From assembly GCA_964454305.1 (NCBI GenBank), contig CAYVXX010000114.1:1-5172 (forward strand): a DNA stretch of 5,172 nt, read 5' to 3'. Below the pieces are notes generated by a model. It did not search any database, had not been told where the DNA came from, and worked only from the letters and a program-made list of their open reading frames with translations. This stretch comes from JAUSPI01 sp964454305. GTDB lineage: Bacteria > Desulfobacterota > Syntrophia > Syntrophales > JADFWA01. Both the position numbers and the translations under genes were made by a program. Below, in pieces: positions 1-5,172 of this stretch; within the stretch, counting starts at the first letter, position 1, and each line of letters begins with the position of its first letter.

Positions 1-339
1 CAAATTATCCTCGTTAACCGGTTTAAGCAAGTATCCATAGGGCATGGCCTCTTTTGCGCTGTCGACCATATCCCTGCTAGAATAAGCCGTCAGATAGATT
101 ACGGGAATACTGAAACGATTACGAATCTCCTCGGCAGCATCAATGCCGGTCATTTCTCCTTCCAGAACAATATCCATGAGTACCAGATCGGGATGTAAAT
201 TTTCTGCTTCTTGAACGGCTTCTTCTCCTGTGGAAACGACAGCAGGAACGACATATCCAAGCCCCTCCAGCATCCTTTTTATGTCTCTTGCGACAATTCC
301 TTCGTCTTCAACTACCAATATGTTCGCTCTTTTCTCCAT
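1..339 (-). CDS. Response regulator receiver-domain protein (3' end beyond left edge)
   Basis: The 113 codons in the window form a nearly complete CheY-like receiver domain that takes a phosphoryl group from a histidine kinase. The visible landmarks are the acidic pair E11-D12 after the first hydrophobic strand (ILVVEDE), the phospho-acceptor D56 in LVLMDIVLEG, T84 in IYLTAYS, and K106 in YLLKPV. The reading frame stays open to base 1, so the protein continues. It may be a single-domain regulator or may carry an output or kinase domain; receivers of this style are often followed by PAS or HisKA_2 kinase modules, which is inference. The ATG at 337-339 is supported by GGAG at 348-351. It lies 130 nt downstream of the ATPase gene with no clear terminator between, so co-transcription is possible. 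A relic of a histidine kinase gene (371-412) sits immediately upstream, hinting at a lost partner kinase. Confidence 0.93.
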   Translation of the reverse strand, partial: MEKRANILVVEDEGIVARDIKRMLEGLGYVVPAVVSTGEEAVQEAENLHPDLVLMDIVLEGEMTGIDAAEEIRNRFSIPVIYLTAYSSRDMVDSAKEAMPYGYLLKPVNEDNL

Positions 340-347
340 TGTTCCTG

Positions 348-351
348 CTCC
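348..351 (-). promoter_or_regulatory. Ribosome binding site of the receiver gene
   Basis: On the minus strand GGAG lies 8 nt before the ATG at 337-339, with an additional AGGA (343-346) closer in. This supports the chosen start, which also places the first receiver beta-strand right at the N-terminus. Confidence 0.6.
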
Positions 352-370
352 GTTTTACTGGTTTCGGGTT

Positions 371-412
371 ATCTGTTATCACCATCAGGGTGAAAACCGA
401 CAGTAATCTCTC
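371..412 (-). pseudogene. Relic of a histidine kinase ATPase-domain gene
   Basis: These 42 nt match 4814-4855, inside the kinase gene at the right end of the window, at 38 of 42 positions and in the same orientation. Read in the kinase frame, the relic gives EITVGFHPDGDNR followed at once by TAA, where the intact gene reads EVTIDFHPDADNR and continues. All four differences change an amino acid. The similarity stops sharply on the left at the TAA; upstream of the match it fades, with no convincing kinase-like frame. It is most simply a decayed fragment of a paralogous HisKA_2-type kinase that once preceded the response regulator. A recombination-borne copy of the neighbouring gene is the alternative. 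No product is expected. Confidence 0.7.
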
Positions 413-450
413 GGGAAAAACATAGTAGCTCCGGCAGATGGTACAGGGGT

Positions 451-468
451 AATCTGCGAAATCTGTGG
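451..468. repeat. Tandem pair of a degenerate 9-mer
   Basis: AATCTGCGA (451-459) is followed directly by AATCTGTGG (460-468), 7 of 9 positions alike. The unit abuts the TAA stop of the ATPase gene (470-472). Similar AATCTGCG/AATCTGTG strings are, from memory, common in intergenic DNA of environmental bacteria, but no search was possible here. The pair does not form a good hairpin and is not a terminator. Confidence 0.45.
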
Positions 469-469
469 A

Positions 470-2521
470 TTAAAAAAACATAATCTTGCCAACCTTGTTC
501 AAGTTATTCACTCCGTGGATCTCATTGGAAAACAAAGGTATTTTTATAATGGTACGGCCGGGATATATTGAATGGATTTTTTTTATATGCCTCTGCTCTT
601 CATCCCTCCTTAAAGAGCAAAAAGCACAATCCGTCTTCGGAACAACCATATTAATTGCAATGTTGTTACTGGGGATTCCGGAATTATCAAGAACAGAAAT
701 AAGACGGTCCAGTTCGAGCACACCCATGGCCTCGGGAATGGTAACTCCGATGAAATCAGTTTTCTCCCGGTTCGTCAGGGTCTCCTGAATCCTTCTGACA
801 TTCCGGGCCATGGTCAGGGCTTTTTCGGCGACATTTGTTAGCCTGACAACCCCCTTATATTTTAAGATCAGCCTGAAAAACGCCATCAACCACTCCCTTA
901 CCATATCGGGAAGTTCTAAAAAGCGAAGCAGGTGGCCGGTAGGCGATGTATCAAGGATGAAGAGATCAAATTTTTTTTCCTTTCTCAGGTCCATGATAGT
1001 GTTAAGGGCCATAATCTCGTCCAGTCCCGGAGGTGCAAGGGTAAAAAGTTCCGTCATGACCTCACGGTCGAATTTAATGTCAATCCTGCCGCCTAAGAAC
1101 CTGTCGAACACCTGCTCTATCTCTTCTCTGACATTCTTTTTAAAATCCTCGAATAACTTATCGGCATTCATTTCAAGACCAAAAAGATTTGTGTTATCCG
1201 TTACTGCTCCCTCAGTGCCACTGACCCCTGCCCCCTGCCCCCTGCTCACTGACCACTGGCCCCTGACCACTGATCCCTGATCCCTGCCCACTGCCCTTAA
1301 AGGAATTGGCGTCACATTATCACCAATTTCTATTCCGAAGCTGTCTGACAGAGAATGAGCCGGGTCGGTCGAGAAAATAAGAATACGTTTTTCCGGATGT
1401 TTTCCGGCTATATGCAGAGCTGCAGCGGCAGCAAGGGTTGTTTTGCCGACTCCGCCCTTGCCGCCGAAGAGGATAAATTCAAGATCGGGATTGAGTTTCA
1501 AATATGTCCCGTATCCCTCATCCGGCAGTTCCGCTTTTTTCAGTTCAATGGGGCCGGATTTGCCCGATAAATAATCCATCAGCTTCTTCAAGCCGTCGAC
1601 CCCCTGGATTTCTACGGGAAACAGGGGAACTTTAATCAAGTTATATCTAAAAAACTTATCCTCGATTTCATTCAGAGGCTTCTTTTGATCCTCCTTTTTC
1701 AATCTGCAAAATTTACAGTCTTCACTTTCTATAACGCGGTTGACTATTATCTCCTTCACCGGAACATCGATTTTTTCGAGCGCCCCGAGCATTCTTTCAG
1801 TTTCATATATGCTCATGGGTTCAGGAATAGTCACCGGCACAAAACGGGTTGTCTGACTGTTCGAGAGTAGTTTCCTAACCCTGTGGATGTCTGAGGAGAG
1901 TTCGTCCAGGAAAATGTCACACTCATCCTTGACGTAACTTTTTCCCGTAAAATGTGTGGACATGAAGCGGTGTTTGTGCTGCATGAGGTCCATGACCTCA
2001 ACCCACTTTCGCATCTGTTTGGGCAGGTTAAGCATCCGGACGGTGTGCCCGGTAGGAGCAGTGTCTATTATCAGGATATCATAGGTTTTATCCCGCATCA
2101 AATTAGCTATTTCGATGATCGCCATAACCTCGTCCATGCCGGGAAGTGAAAGATTGAAAAATTCCGCAATGTCCTGCTGGTCGAAATAGGTTCCCCTGTC
2201 CGCCAACTTTTTGATGACGGCTTCATTCTTTGCTTTGAATTCGCCCGCCAGTCTGGACGCATCCAACTCGATGGCGAAGAGGTTGTGGATAGGAGAAATT
2301 GGCGTCACGCGATCACCAATCTCTATTCCGAAGCTGTCTGACAGGGAGTGGGCAGGATCGGTAGATATTAGCAGGACTTTTTTTTCACTACGGCTGGATT
2401 GTGCCAGGTAAAGAGCAGCGCTTGCCGCCATGGTGGTCTTACCAACGCCGCCTTTTCCACCGAAGAGGATTAATCGCAAATCTCTGTTGTGGAAATATTC
2501 AGGAACATGGCAAGAGAACAT
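470..2521 (-). CDS. Tandem ArsA/Get3-family ATPase with two nucleotide sites and two CxxC motifs
   Basis: This 683-residue protein is a fused duplication of an ArsA/Get3 (SIMIBI, deviant Walker A) ATPase, probably cytosolic. Half one has the P-loop GGKGGVGKTT at 21-30, Switch I STDPAHS at 53-59, the Get3-like PGMDEVM at 128-134, Switch II DTAPTGH at 153-159 and CKFC at 269-272. Half two has the P-loop at 353-362, STDPAHS at 384-390, PGLDEIM at 498-504, DTSPTGH at 524-530 and CAFC at 632-635. Both sites look catalytically intact. The CxxC pairs resemble the zinc-binding pair of Get3 more than the arsenite cysteines of ArsA, and no arsR, arsB or arsD lies nearby, so arsenic efflux is not the favoured role. 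Client-protein handling is inferred. Residues 407-444 carry a repeat-derived insertion absent from half one. The gene starts 22 nt after the alpha-crystallin-like gene, with GGAG 7 nt before its ATG. Confidence 0.93.
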   Translation of the reverse strand: MFSCHVPEYFHNRDLRLILFGGKGGVGKTTMAASAALYLAQSSRSEKKVLLISTDPAHSLSDSFGIEIGDRVTPISPIHNLFAIELDASRLAGEFKAKNEAVIKKLADRGTYFDQQDIAEFFNLSLPGMDEVMAIIEIANLMRDKTYDILIIDTAPTGHTVRMLNLPKQMRKWVEVMDLMQHKHRFMSTHFTGKSYVKDECDIFLDELSSDIHRVRKLLSNSQTTRFVPVTIPEPMSIYETERMLGALEKIDVPVKEIIVNRVIESEDCKFCRLKKEDQKKPLNEIEDKFFRYNLIKVPLFPVEIQGVDGLKKLMDYLSGKSGPIELKKAELPDEGYGTYLKLNPDLEFILFGGKGGVGKTTLAAAAALHIAGKHPEKRILIFSTDPAHSLSDSFGIEIGDNVTPIPLRAVGRDQGSVVRGQWSVSRGQGAGVSGTEGAVTDNTNLFGLEMNADKLFEDFKKNVREEIEQVFDRFLGGRIDIKFDREVMTELFTLAPPGLDEIMALNTIMDLRKEKKFDLFILDTSPTGHLLRFLELPDMVREWLMAFFRLILKYKGVVRLTNVAEKALTMARNVRRIQETLTNREKTDFIGVTIPEAMGVLELDRLISVLDNSGIPSNNIAINMVVPKTDCAFCSLRRDEEQRHIKKIHSIYPGRTIIKIPLFSNEIHGVNNLNKVGKIMFF
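1221..1297. repeat. Eleven in-phase degenerate heptamers (CTGNYCN) inside the ATPase gene
   Basis: Eleven consecutive 7-nt units, each beginning CTG, fill this interval: ctgaccc, ctgcccc twice, ctgctca, ctgacca, ctggccc, ctgacca, ctgatcc twice, ctgccca and ctgccct. Looser C-rich sequence continues to about 1204. In the coding frame three heptamers make a 7-residue period, seen as DQGSVVR, GQWSVSR and GQGAGVS in the protein. The interval lies within a stretch about 34 residues longer than the matching loop of half one, and it causes no frameshift or stop. The array resembles the short heptanucleotide repeats known mainly from intergenic DNA of cyanobacteria and other bacteria; that family link is from memory. 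Confidence 0.85.
1305..1351. repeat. Near-identical internal repeat, copy in ATPase half two
   Basis: This 47-nt tract matches 2298-2344 at 43 of 47 positions with a constant offset of 993 nt. It encodes LSDSFGIEIGD-x-VTPI just after Switch I. Three of the four differences fall in one codon (Asn versus Arg) and the fourth is synonymous. It ends 8 bases from the heptamer array. Confidence 0.85.
2298..2344. repeat. Near-identical internal repeat, copy in ATPase half one
   Basis: This is the partner of 1305-1351, in the same orientation and at the equivalent position of the first ATPase half. Codon choice is almost the same in the two copies here, while the equally conserved P-loop and STDPAHS motifs differ in most codons between the halves. 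Confidence 0.85.
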
Positions 2522-2528
2522 TATTGAA

Positions 2529-2532
2529 CTCC
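2529..2532 (-). promoter_or_regulatory. Ribosome binding site of the tandem ATPase gene
   Basis: On the minus strand GGAG stands 7 nt before the ATG at 2519-2521, within the 22-nt gap after the upstream gene. It supports this start, which puts the first P-loop at residue 21 as expected for the family. Confidence 0.7.
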
Positions 2533-2543
2533 GCGGGGAATCT

Positions 2544-3452
2544 TTAAGTTAATGACATTGCCTTTTCACTTTTGGACAATCTAATCTCAAGAAGATTATT
2601 TTTCAGGTACATTTCATGGCTGTCAGGGTCTATTTCAGCAGGCAAATCGATGATTTCCTTCCATGCAGAGCCGGTTTTCACAGACCTTACAGTAACCCGA
2701 TCTTTTTCAACATCCAGCCTTAAATCAGACATTTCTACTCCTCTTACTTCCATAACAACCTGTATGCAGGAATCTTCATCAAATATGTCCAGCAGGCAGT
2801 CATCACTCGGCCCCCATTTATCATATTTCCCCATCAACCACCAGCTAAACAGAACTGTCTCTCCCGTTTCCGGATCAACCCTTGACCTTTCGAAAGAAAG
2901 AATCGTACATCCTATAATCTTTTCGGCAACAGGATTTATCGTTTCCCTTATATTCATAAGTACATGCATATGGTTTGGAGCATCTATCAGTTCGGCTAAA
3001 TGATTTATTCCGGCATGGCGTTTATCCCACAGGTACCACAGAATATCCTGACCATCATGATCCAGCTGAGCTGCAATCCTTTCAATCGTTCCTGCATCGG
3101 TATTTAAGAGGGCTGCCTGATATATCTTTTTTTTCCAATCATCCAGATTTGGAGTGACAAACCAGAACCTGTTCTTTGCGGGATTCTTCTTTGAATTATA
3201 AAAAAGGCACAACGATTTTTTTGTGCTGATAACATAGTGAACATTGTCCACCATTAAATCCGTAATATCGTCGAGGGAAATGTTAAATCTGATTGTTGAT
3301 CCCTGGCATATTATAAATCGCTGATTGGTGAGAAAGCACCTGGCTATCTTCCACCCCGAGCGGGGGCTGCTCTTATACGCTCCCTGATTTTGCAGGATGG
3401 TTTGTTCTCCTGTTTGGAGTCCGGGTCCGGCTTTTTTAATAGTTTTTCCCAT
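2544..3452 (-). CDS. PH/GRAM-like, middle region and alpha-crystallin-like (Hsp20-type) protein
   Basis: This 302-residue protein has no signal peptide or membrane segment. Residues 11-112 look like a bacterial PH/GRAM fold: strand-rich, with CFLTNQRFIIC and a following ISLDDITDL, ending in an amphipathic helix DDWKKKI. Residues 118-210 (IERIAAQL, ILWYLWDKRHAGINHLAELI, then RVDPETGETVLFSWWL) could be a winged helix, which is tentative. Residues 223-295 resemble an alpha-crystallin/CS beta-sandwich: CIQVVMEVRGV, LRLDVEKDRVTVRS, a charged stretch, then YLKNNLLEIRLSK, like the NGVLEV strand of Hsp20. Such domains are known fused to ArsA/Get3 ATPases (Get3d), and the next gene, 22 nt away, is such an ATPase, so the two products probably act together. 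The ATG at 3450-3452 lacks a clear binding site. An in-frame TAA at 3468-3470 limits upstream extension. Translation may depend on the mini-ORF just upstream. Confidence 0.85.
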   Translation of the reverse strand: MGKTIKKAGPGLQTGEQTILQNQGAYKSSPRSGWKIARCFLTNQRFIICQGSTIRFNISLDDITDLMVDNVHYVISTKKSLCLFYNSKKNPAKNRFWFVTPNLDDWKKKIYQAALLNTDAGTIERIAAQLDHDGQDILWYLWDKRHAGINHLAELIDAPNHMHVLMNIRETINPVAEKIIGCTILSFERSRVDPETGETVLFSWWLMGKYDKWGPSDDCLLDIFDEDSCIQVVMEVRGVEMSDLRLDVEKDRVTVRSVKTGSAWKEIIDLPAEIDPDSHEMYLKNNLLEIRLSKSEKAMSLT

Positions 3453-3456
3453 GGTT

Positions 3457-3498
3457 TCAAACAGCGCTTAGTGGTTGGCAGTATCTGTCCACTGTCAT
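3457..3498 (-). CDS. Possible 13-residue leader peptide before the alpha-crystallin-like gene
   Basis: A short reading frame, MTVDRYCQPLSAV, starts at 3496-3498 and ends with TGA at 3457-3459, only 4 nt before the ATG of the 302-residue gene. It is preceded by GGGAG (3504-3508) at 5 nt spacing, the best ribosome binding site in this gap, whereas the main gene has none. The arrangement fits translational coupling by a terminating ribosome. It is in a different frame from the main gene. Chance occurrence is possible for such a short frame, and nothing identifies a function for the peptide itself. Confidence 0.4.
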   Translation of the reverse strand: MTVDRYCQPLSAV

Positions 3499-3503
3499 GT
3501 TTT

Positions 3504-3508
3504 CTCCC
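3504..3508 (-). promoter_or_regulatory. Ribosome binding site of the mini-ORF
   Basis: On the minus strand GGGAG lies 5 nt before the ATG at 3496-3498. It is 51 nt from the start of the 302-residue protein, too far to serve that start directly, so it points to a leader peptide or coupled translation. Confidence 0.45.
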
Positions 3509-3538
3509 GCCCCTCAGGATCGATCATTCGTTTAAAAA

Positions 3539-4624
3539 CTATATTGCGGGTAACATATACTCTTTTTTGGTAAAAAGCTTCAAACAGGCATCTACAACCC
3601 CGGCATCATAAAGGACGTCTCTGTTCTTTGAGATTTCCTCCAATGCCTTATTAATGCCGAGGGCCGGGCGATATGGCCGATGCGAGGCCATGGCCTCTAC
3701 AATATCGGCTACAGCTAAAACTTTTGCTTCCTTCTTAATGTCTTTACCGGAAAGCCCCGCGGGATATCCTGAACCGTCTATTCTTTCATGATGCTGAAGC
3801 ACCATTTCGGCAACAGGCCATGGAAAATCTATTGTCTTCAATATATCGTAGCCGACTTGGGGGTGCGTTCTGATCATACGTATTTCGTTTTCCGATAGCT
3901 GACCGGGTTTACTGAGAATCTCTGCCGGTATGGATATCTTGCCGACATCATGAATAGCCCCTGAAATACGGATTCCTTCAATTGCTTGATGAGAAAGGTT
4001 CATTTCTGTGGCAATGGAACGTGCAAGATCGGCCACGCGGCGCTGATGGCCGGCTGTATAAGGATCCCTCGTCTCGACGGTCAATGCTATAGCATTGATG
4101 CTTCCTTCCATGGTTGTTCGTAGATTCTCTATCCTCTGTTTGTGTTTTTGCTCTGCCCGCATGCGCTCGGCAATTTCATATTTCGTTGCTTCATCATAAG
4201 CTTCTTGCAACTTCTGCTCAACCTGCTTGCGCTCGATGGCATAGAGTATGGATTTCACCAGCCTGTAGCGTTCCACCTGGCCCTTAACAAAGTAATCCTG
4301 AGCACCTTCACGAACTGCCTTGATTGCAGTCATTTCGTCAGCGAGACTGGTCATTACCACCACCGACACTTGTGGCGCTTGGGCGCAAAGCTTGCTGAGC
4401 GTGTCAAGTCCCTGGCTATCCGGCAGGAAGAGGTCCAGGAGTACCAGGTCAATCCCTCCTTTTGCAAGACGCTTAAGACCTGTCGAGAGCCGGTCAACAC
4501 ACTCCAGATCGAAAGAAGCGCTCTTTGCTTTGGCAAGCATTTCCTGTACCACACGAGCGTCTAAGGGATTATCCTCGATTAGCAAAACCTGTATATTTTT
4601 TGACCTTCCCATTTGGGATTTCAT
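3539..4624 (-). CDS. Receiver-HD-GYP response regulator, predicted c-di-GMP phosphodiesterase
   Basis: This 361-residue cytosolic protein joins an N-terminal receiver (about 10-130) through a charged, probably coiled-coil linker (about 130-172) to an HD-GYP domain (about 173-355). The receiver has E17-D18, phospho-acceptor D64 in LLDLFLPD, T92 and K114; the lysine is followed by Gly (VKG) rather than the usual Pro. The HD-GYP part keeps H193, the HD pair H225-D226 (AIHDVGK), H254 (THPQVGYD), HHERIDGSGYP at 278-288 and D307 (VADIVEAM). The complete set predicts hydrolysis of cyclic di-GMP, probably switched by phosphorylation. The start at 4622-4624 is favoured over a second ATG at codon 5 because AAGGA (4632-4636) is 7 nt before it. 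The gene starts 19 nt after the kinase gene, its likely phosphodonor. HD-GYP is the second most common c-di-GMP-degrading family after EAL. Confidence 0.95.
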   Translation of the reverse strand: MKSQMGRSKNIQVLLIEDNPLDARVVQEMLAKAKSASFDLECVDRLSTGLKRLAKGGIDLVLLDLFLPDSQGLDTLSKLCAQAPQVSVVVMTSLADEMTAIKAVREGAQDYFVKGQVERYRLVKSILYAIERKQVEQKLQEAYDEATKYEIAERMRAEQKHKQRIENLRTTMEGSINAIALTVETRDPYTAGHQRRVADLARSIATEMNLSHQAIEGIRISGAIHDVGKISIPAEILSKPGQLSENEIRMIRTHPQVGYDILKTIDFPWPVAEMVLQHHERIDGSGYPAGLSGKDIKKEAKVLAVADIVEAMASHRPYRPALGINKALEEISKNRDVLYDAGVVDACLKLFTKKEYMLPAI

Positions 4625-4631
4625 TTAGCTT

Positions 4632-4636
4632 TCCTT
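4632..4636 (-). promoter_or_regulatory. Ribosome binding site of the receiver-HD-GYP gene
   Basis: On the minus strand AAGGA stands 7 nt before the ATG at 4622-4624. It would be 19 nt from the alternative ATG at 4610-4612, so it decides for the longer form. Confidence 0.65.
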
Positions 4637-4643
4637 GTGTGGA

Positions 4644-5172
4644 TTACGCGGCAAATGTAATCTTAAATAAAGTACCCCTGTCTCTTCCAATCTCCATGGT
4701 TCCCTTGAGTTGAGTAACCAGAATACTGATCAGGCGTAATCCGAGTGTTTCACTATCGCTGATGTCTATATCTTCCGGGAACCCTACACCGTTGTCACTG
4801 ACAGCCAGTGTCAATCTGTTATCAGCATCAGGGTGAAAATCGATAGTAACCTCTCCTTTTCTACCTTCAGGAAACGCATGTTTCAGTGCGTTGGAGATCA
4901 GTTCATTTATAATCAGACCGCAGGGAACGGCCTTGTTAATATCAAGAAACACATCAGAACAGTTGACGTTCAGCCTGACGGCATTGGGATCAACAACATA
5001 GGCACGGAAGAGATGTTTGGTTATGCTTCTTATATAATCGTCAAAGTTAATCCTTGCCAGGTCTTTGGACTGGTAGAGCTTTTCATGGATGGATGCCATG
5101 GAGAGAATACGGTCCCGGCTCTCCTTGAACATTTCAAGGGATTCCTTGTCCTTTACATATTGTGACTGGAGG
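4644..5172 (-). CDS. Sensor histidine kinase, HisKA_2/HATPase type (5' end beyond right edge)
   Basis: The C-terminal 175 residues of a histidine kinase are present and the frame is open through the right edge. The first visible residues, LQSQYVKDKESLEMFKESRDRI, followed by MASIHEKLYQS, are typical of the second half of a HisKA_2 dimerisation domain, so the phospho-accepting histidine should lie roughly 15-20 residues beyond the edge. The ATPase domain follows with the N-box NELISNALKHAFPEG, the G1 box DNGVGFP, a short G2 region LGLRLI, and a closing GTLFKITFAA that is the usual C-terminus. An internal ATG at 5130-5132 could be mistaken for the start but falls inside the dimerisation domain. 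Sensor domains are not visible. The gene ends 19 nt before the receiver-HD-GYP gene, which suggests a cognate pair in one transcript. Part of it (4814-4855) recurs as a relic at 371-412. Confidence 0.95.
   Translation of the reverse strand, partial: LQSQYVKDKESLEMFKESRDRILSMASIHEKLYQSKDLARINFDDYIRSITKHLFRAYVVDPNAVRLNVNCSDVFLDINKAVPCGLIINELISNALKHAFPEGRKGEVTIDFHPDADNRLTLAVSDNGVGFPEDIDISDSETLGLRLISILVTQLKGTMEIGRDRGTLFKITFAA

Noticed and set aside
381..396. Small hairpin TCACC-ATCAG-GGTGA as a terminator or operator
   Set aside because: It has five base pairs and no T-run on the transcribed strand. It arises within the kinase relic through a single base difference.
810..1280. 156-codon plus-strand open frame overlapping the ATPase gene
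   Set aside because: It is the complement of a strongly supported ATPase coding region. Its product is Ser/Pro-rich without any domain, and its tail is only the complement of the heptamer array.
1221..1297. CRISPR array or tandem protein-binding iterons
   Set aside because: The units are 7 nt and contiguous, with no spacers, and they lie within a coding frame. Neither a CRISPR nor an origin-type iteron fits.
470..2521. Arsenite efflux ATPase ArsA of an ars operon
   Set aside because: No arsR, arsD, arsB or arsC is present. The cysteines are in Get3-like CxxC pairs rather than the ArsA arsenite-binding pattern. The neighbours are signalling and Hsp20-like genes.
2572..3003. 143-codon plus-strand open frame overlapping the alpha-crystallin-like gene
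   Set aside because: It lies antisense to a gene with recognisable domains, has no family resemblance and has no convincing ribosome binding site.
3453..3538. Intrinsic terminator between the HD-GYP gene and the next gene
   Set aside because: The only minus-strand hairpin (TGGaCAG-ATA-CTGCCA, near 3477-3492) is short, bulged and not followed by a T-run.
4644..5132. ATG at 5130-5132 as the true start of a short 162-residue kinase
   Set aside because: The frame continues upstream to the window edge with LQSQYVKDKESLE, a typical HisKA_2 sequence, so the gene is longer and its start is outside.

Overview
All recognisable genes in this window lie on the minus strand, so transcription runs from high to low coordinates. 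They look like one co-directional block: a sensor histidine kinase cut by the right edge, a receiver-HD-GYP cyclic-di-GMP phosphodiesterase, a three-part protein (PH/GRAM-like, middle region, alpha-crystallin-like), a large tandem ArsA/Get3-type ATPase, and a response regulator cut by the left edge. Gaps between genes are 19, 86, 22 and 130 nt. No strong intrinsic terminator is visible in any of them. Moderate GC, HisKA_2-type kinase signalling, REC-HD-GYP architecture and degenerate heptamer repeats suggest a Desulfobacterota-like (deltaproteobacterial) or similar environmental bacterium. That placement is an inference with low to moderate confidence.

Right part (3539-5172): the HisKA_2/HATPase kinase end is followed 19 nt later by a REC-HD-GYP protein with all its key residues. 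Together they form a plausible two-component output that lowers c-di-GMP. Middle (2544-3498): a 13-codon mini-ORF with a good ribosome binding site ends 4 nt before the 302-residue protein, which has no good site of its own. The C-terminal alpha-crystallin-like domain of that protein matters because the next gene (470-2521) is a tandem Get3-like ATPase. Get3/ArsA-type ATPases and alpha-crystallin-like domains are known to occur fused (Get3d). Here they are neighbouring genes, suggesting a client-handling or chaperone module under two-component/c-di-GMP influence. Gas-vesicle clusters are one known context for ArsA-like and Hsp20-like accessory proteins, but no gvp structural gene is visible here.

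The ATPase gene has an unusual history. Its second half carries eleven in-phase degenerate 7-mers (1221-1297) within an in-frame insertion of about 34 codons just after Switch I. Right beside this is a 47-nt stretch almost identical to the matching part of the first half, although neighbouring equally conserved motifs use different codons. This looks like local gene conversion next to a repeat insertion.

Left part (1-469): a receiver-domain gene begins at 339 and runs off the edge. The 130-nt gap before it holds a 9-mer tandem pair next to the ATPase stop codon, and a 42-nt relic that matches the kinase gene at 4814-4855 at 38 of 42 positions. A paralogous kinase therefore probably once lay just upstream of this response regulator.
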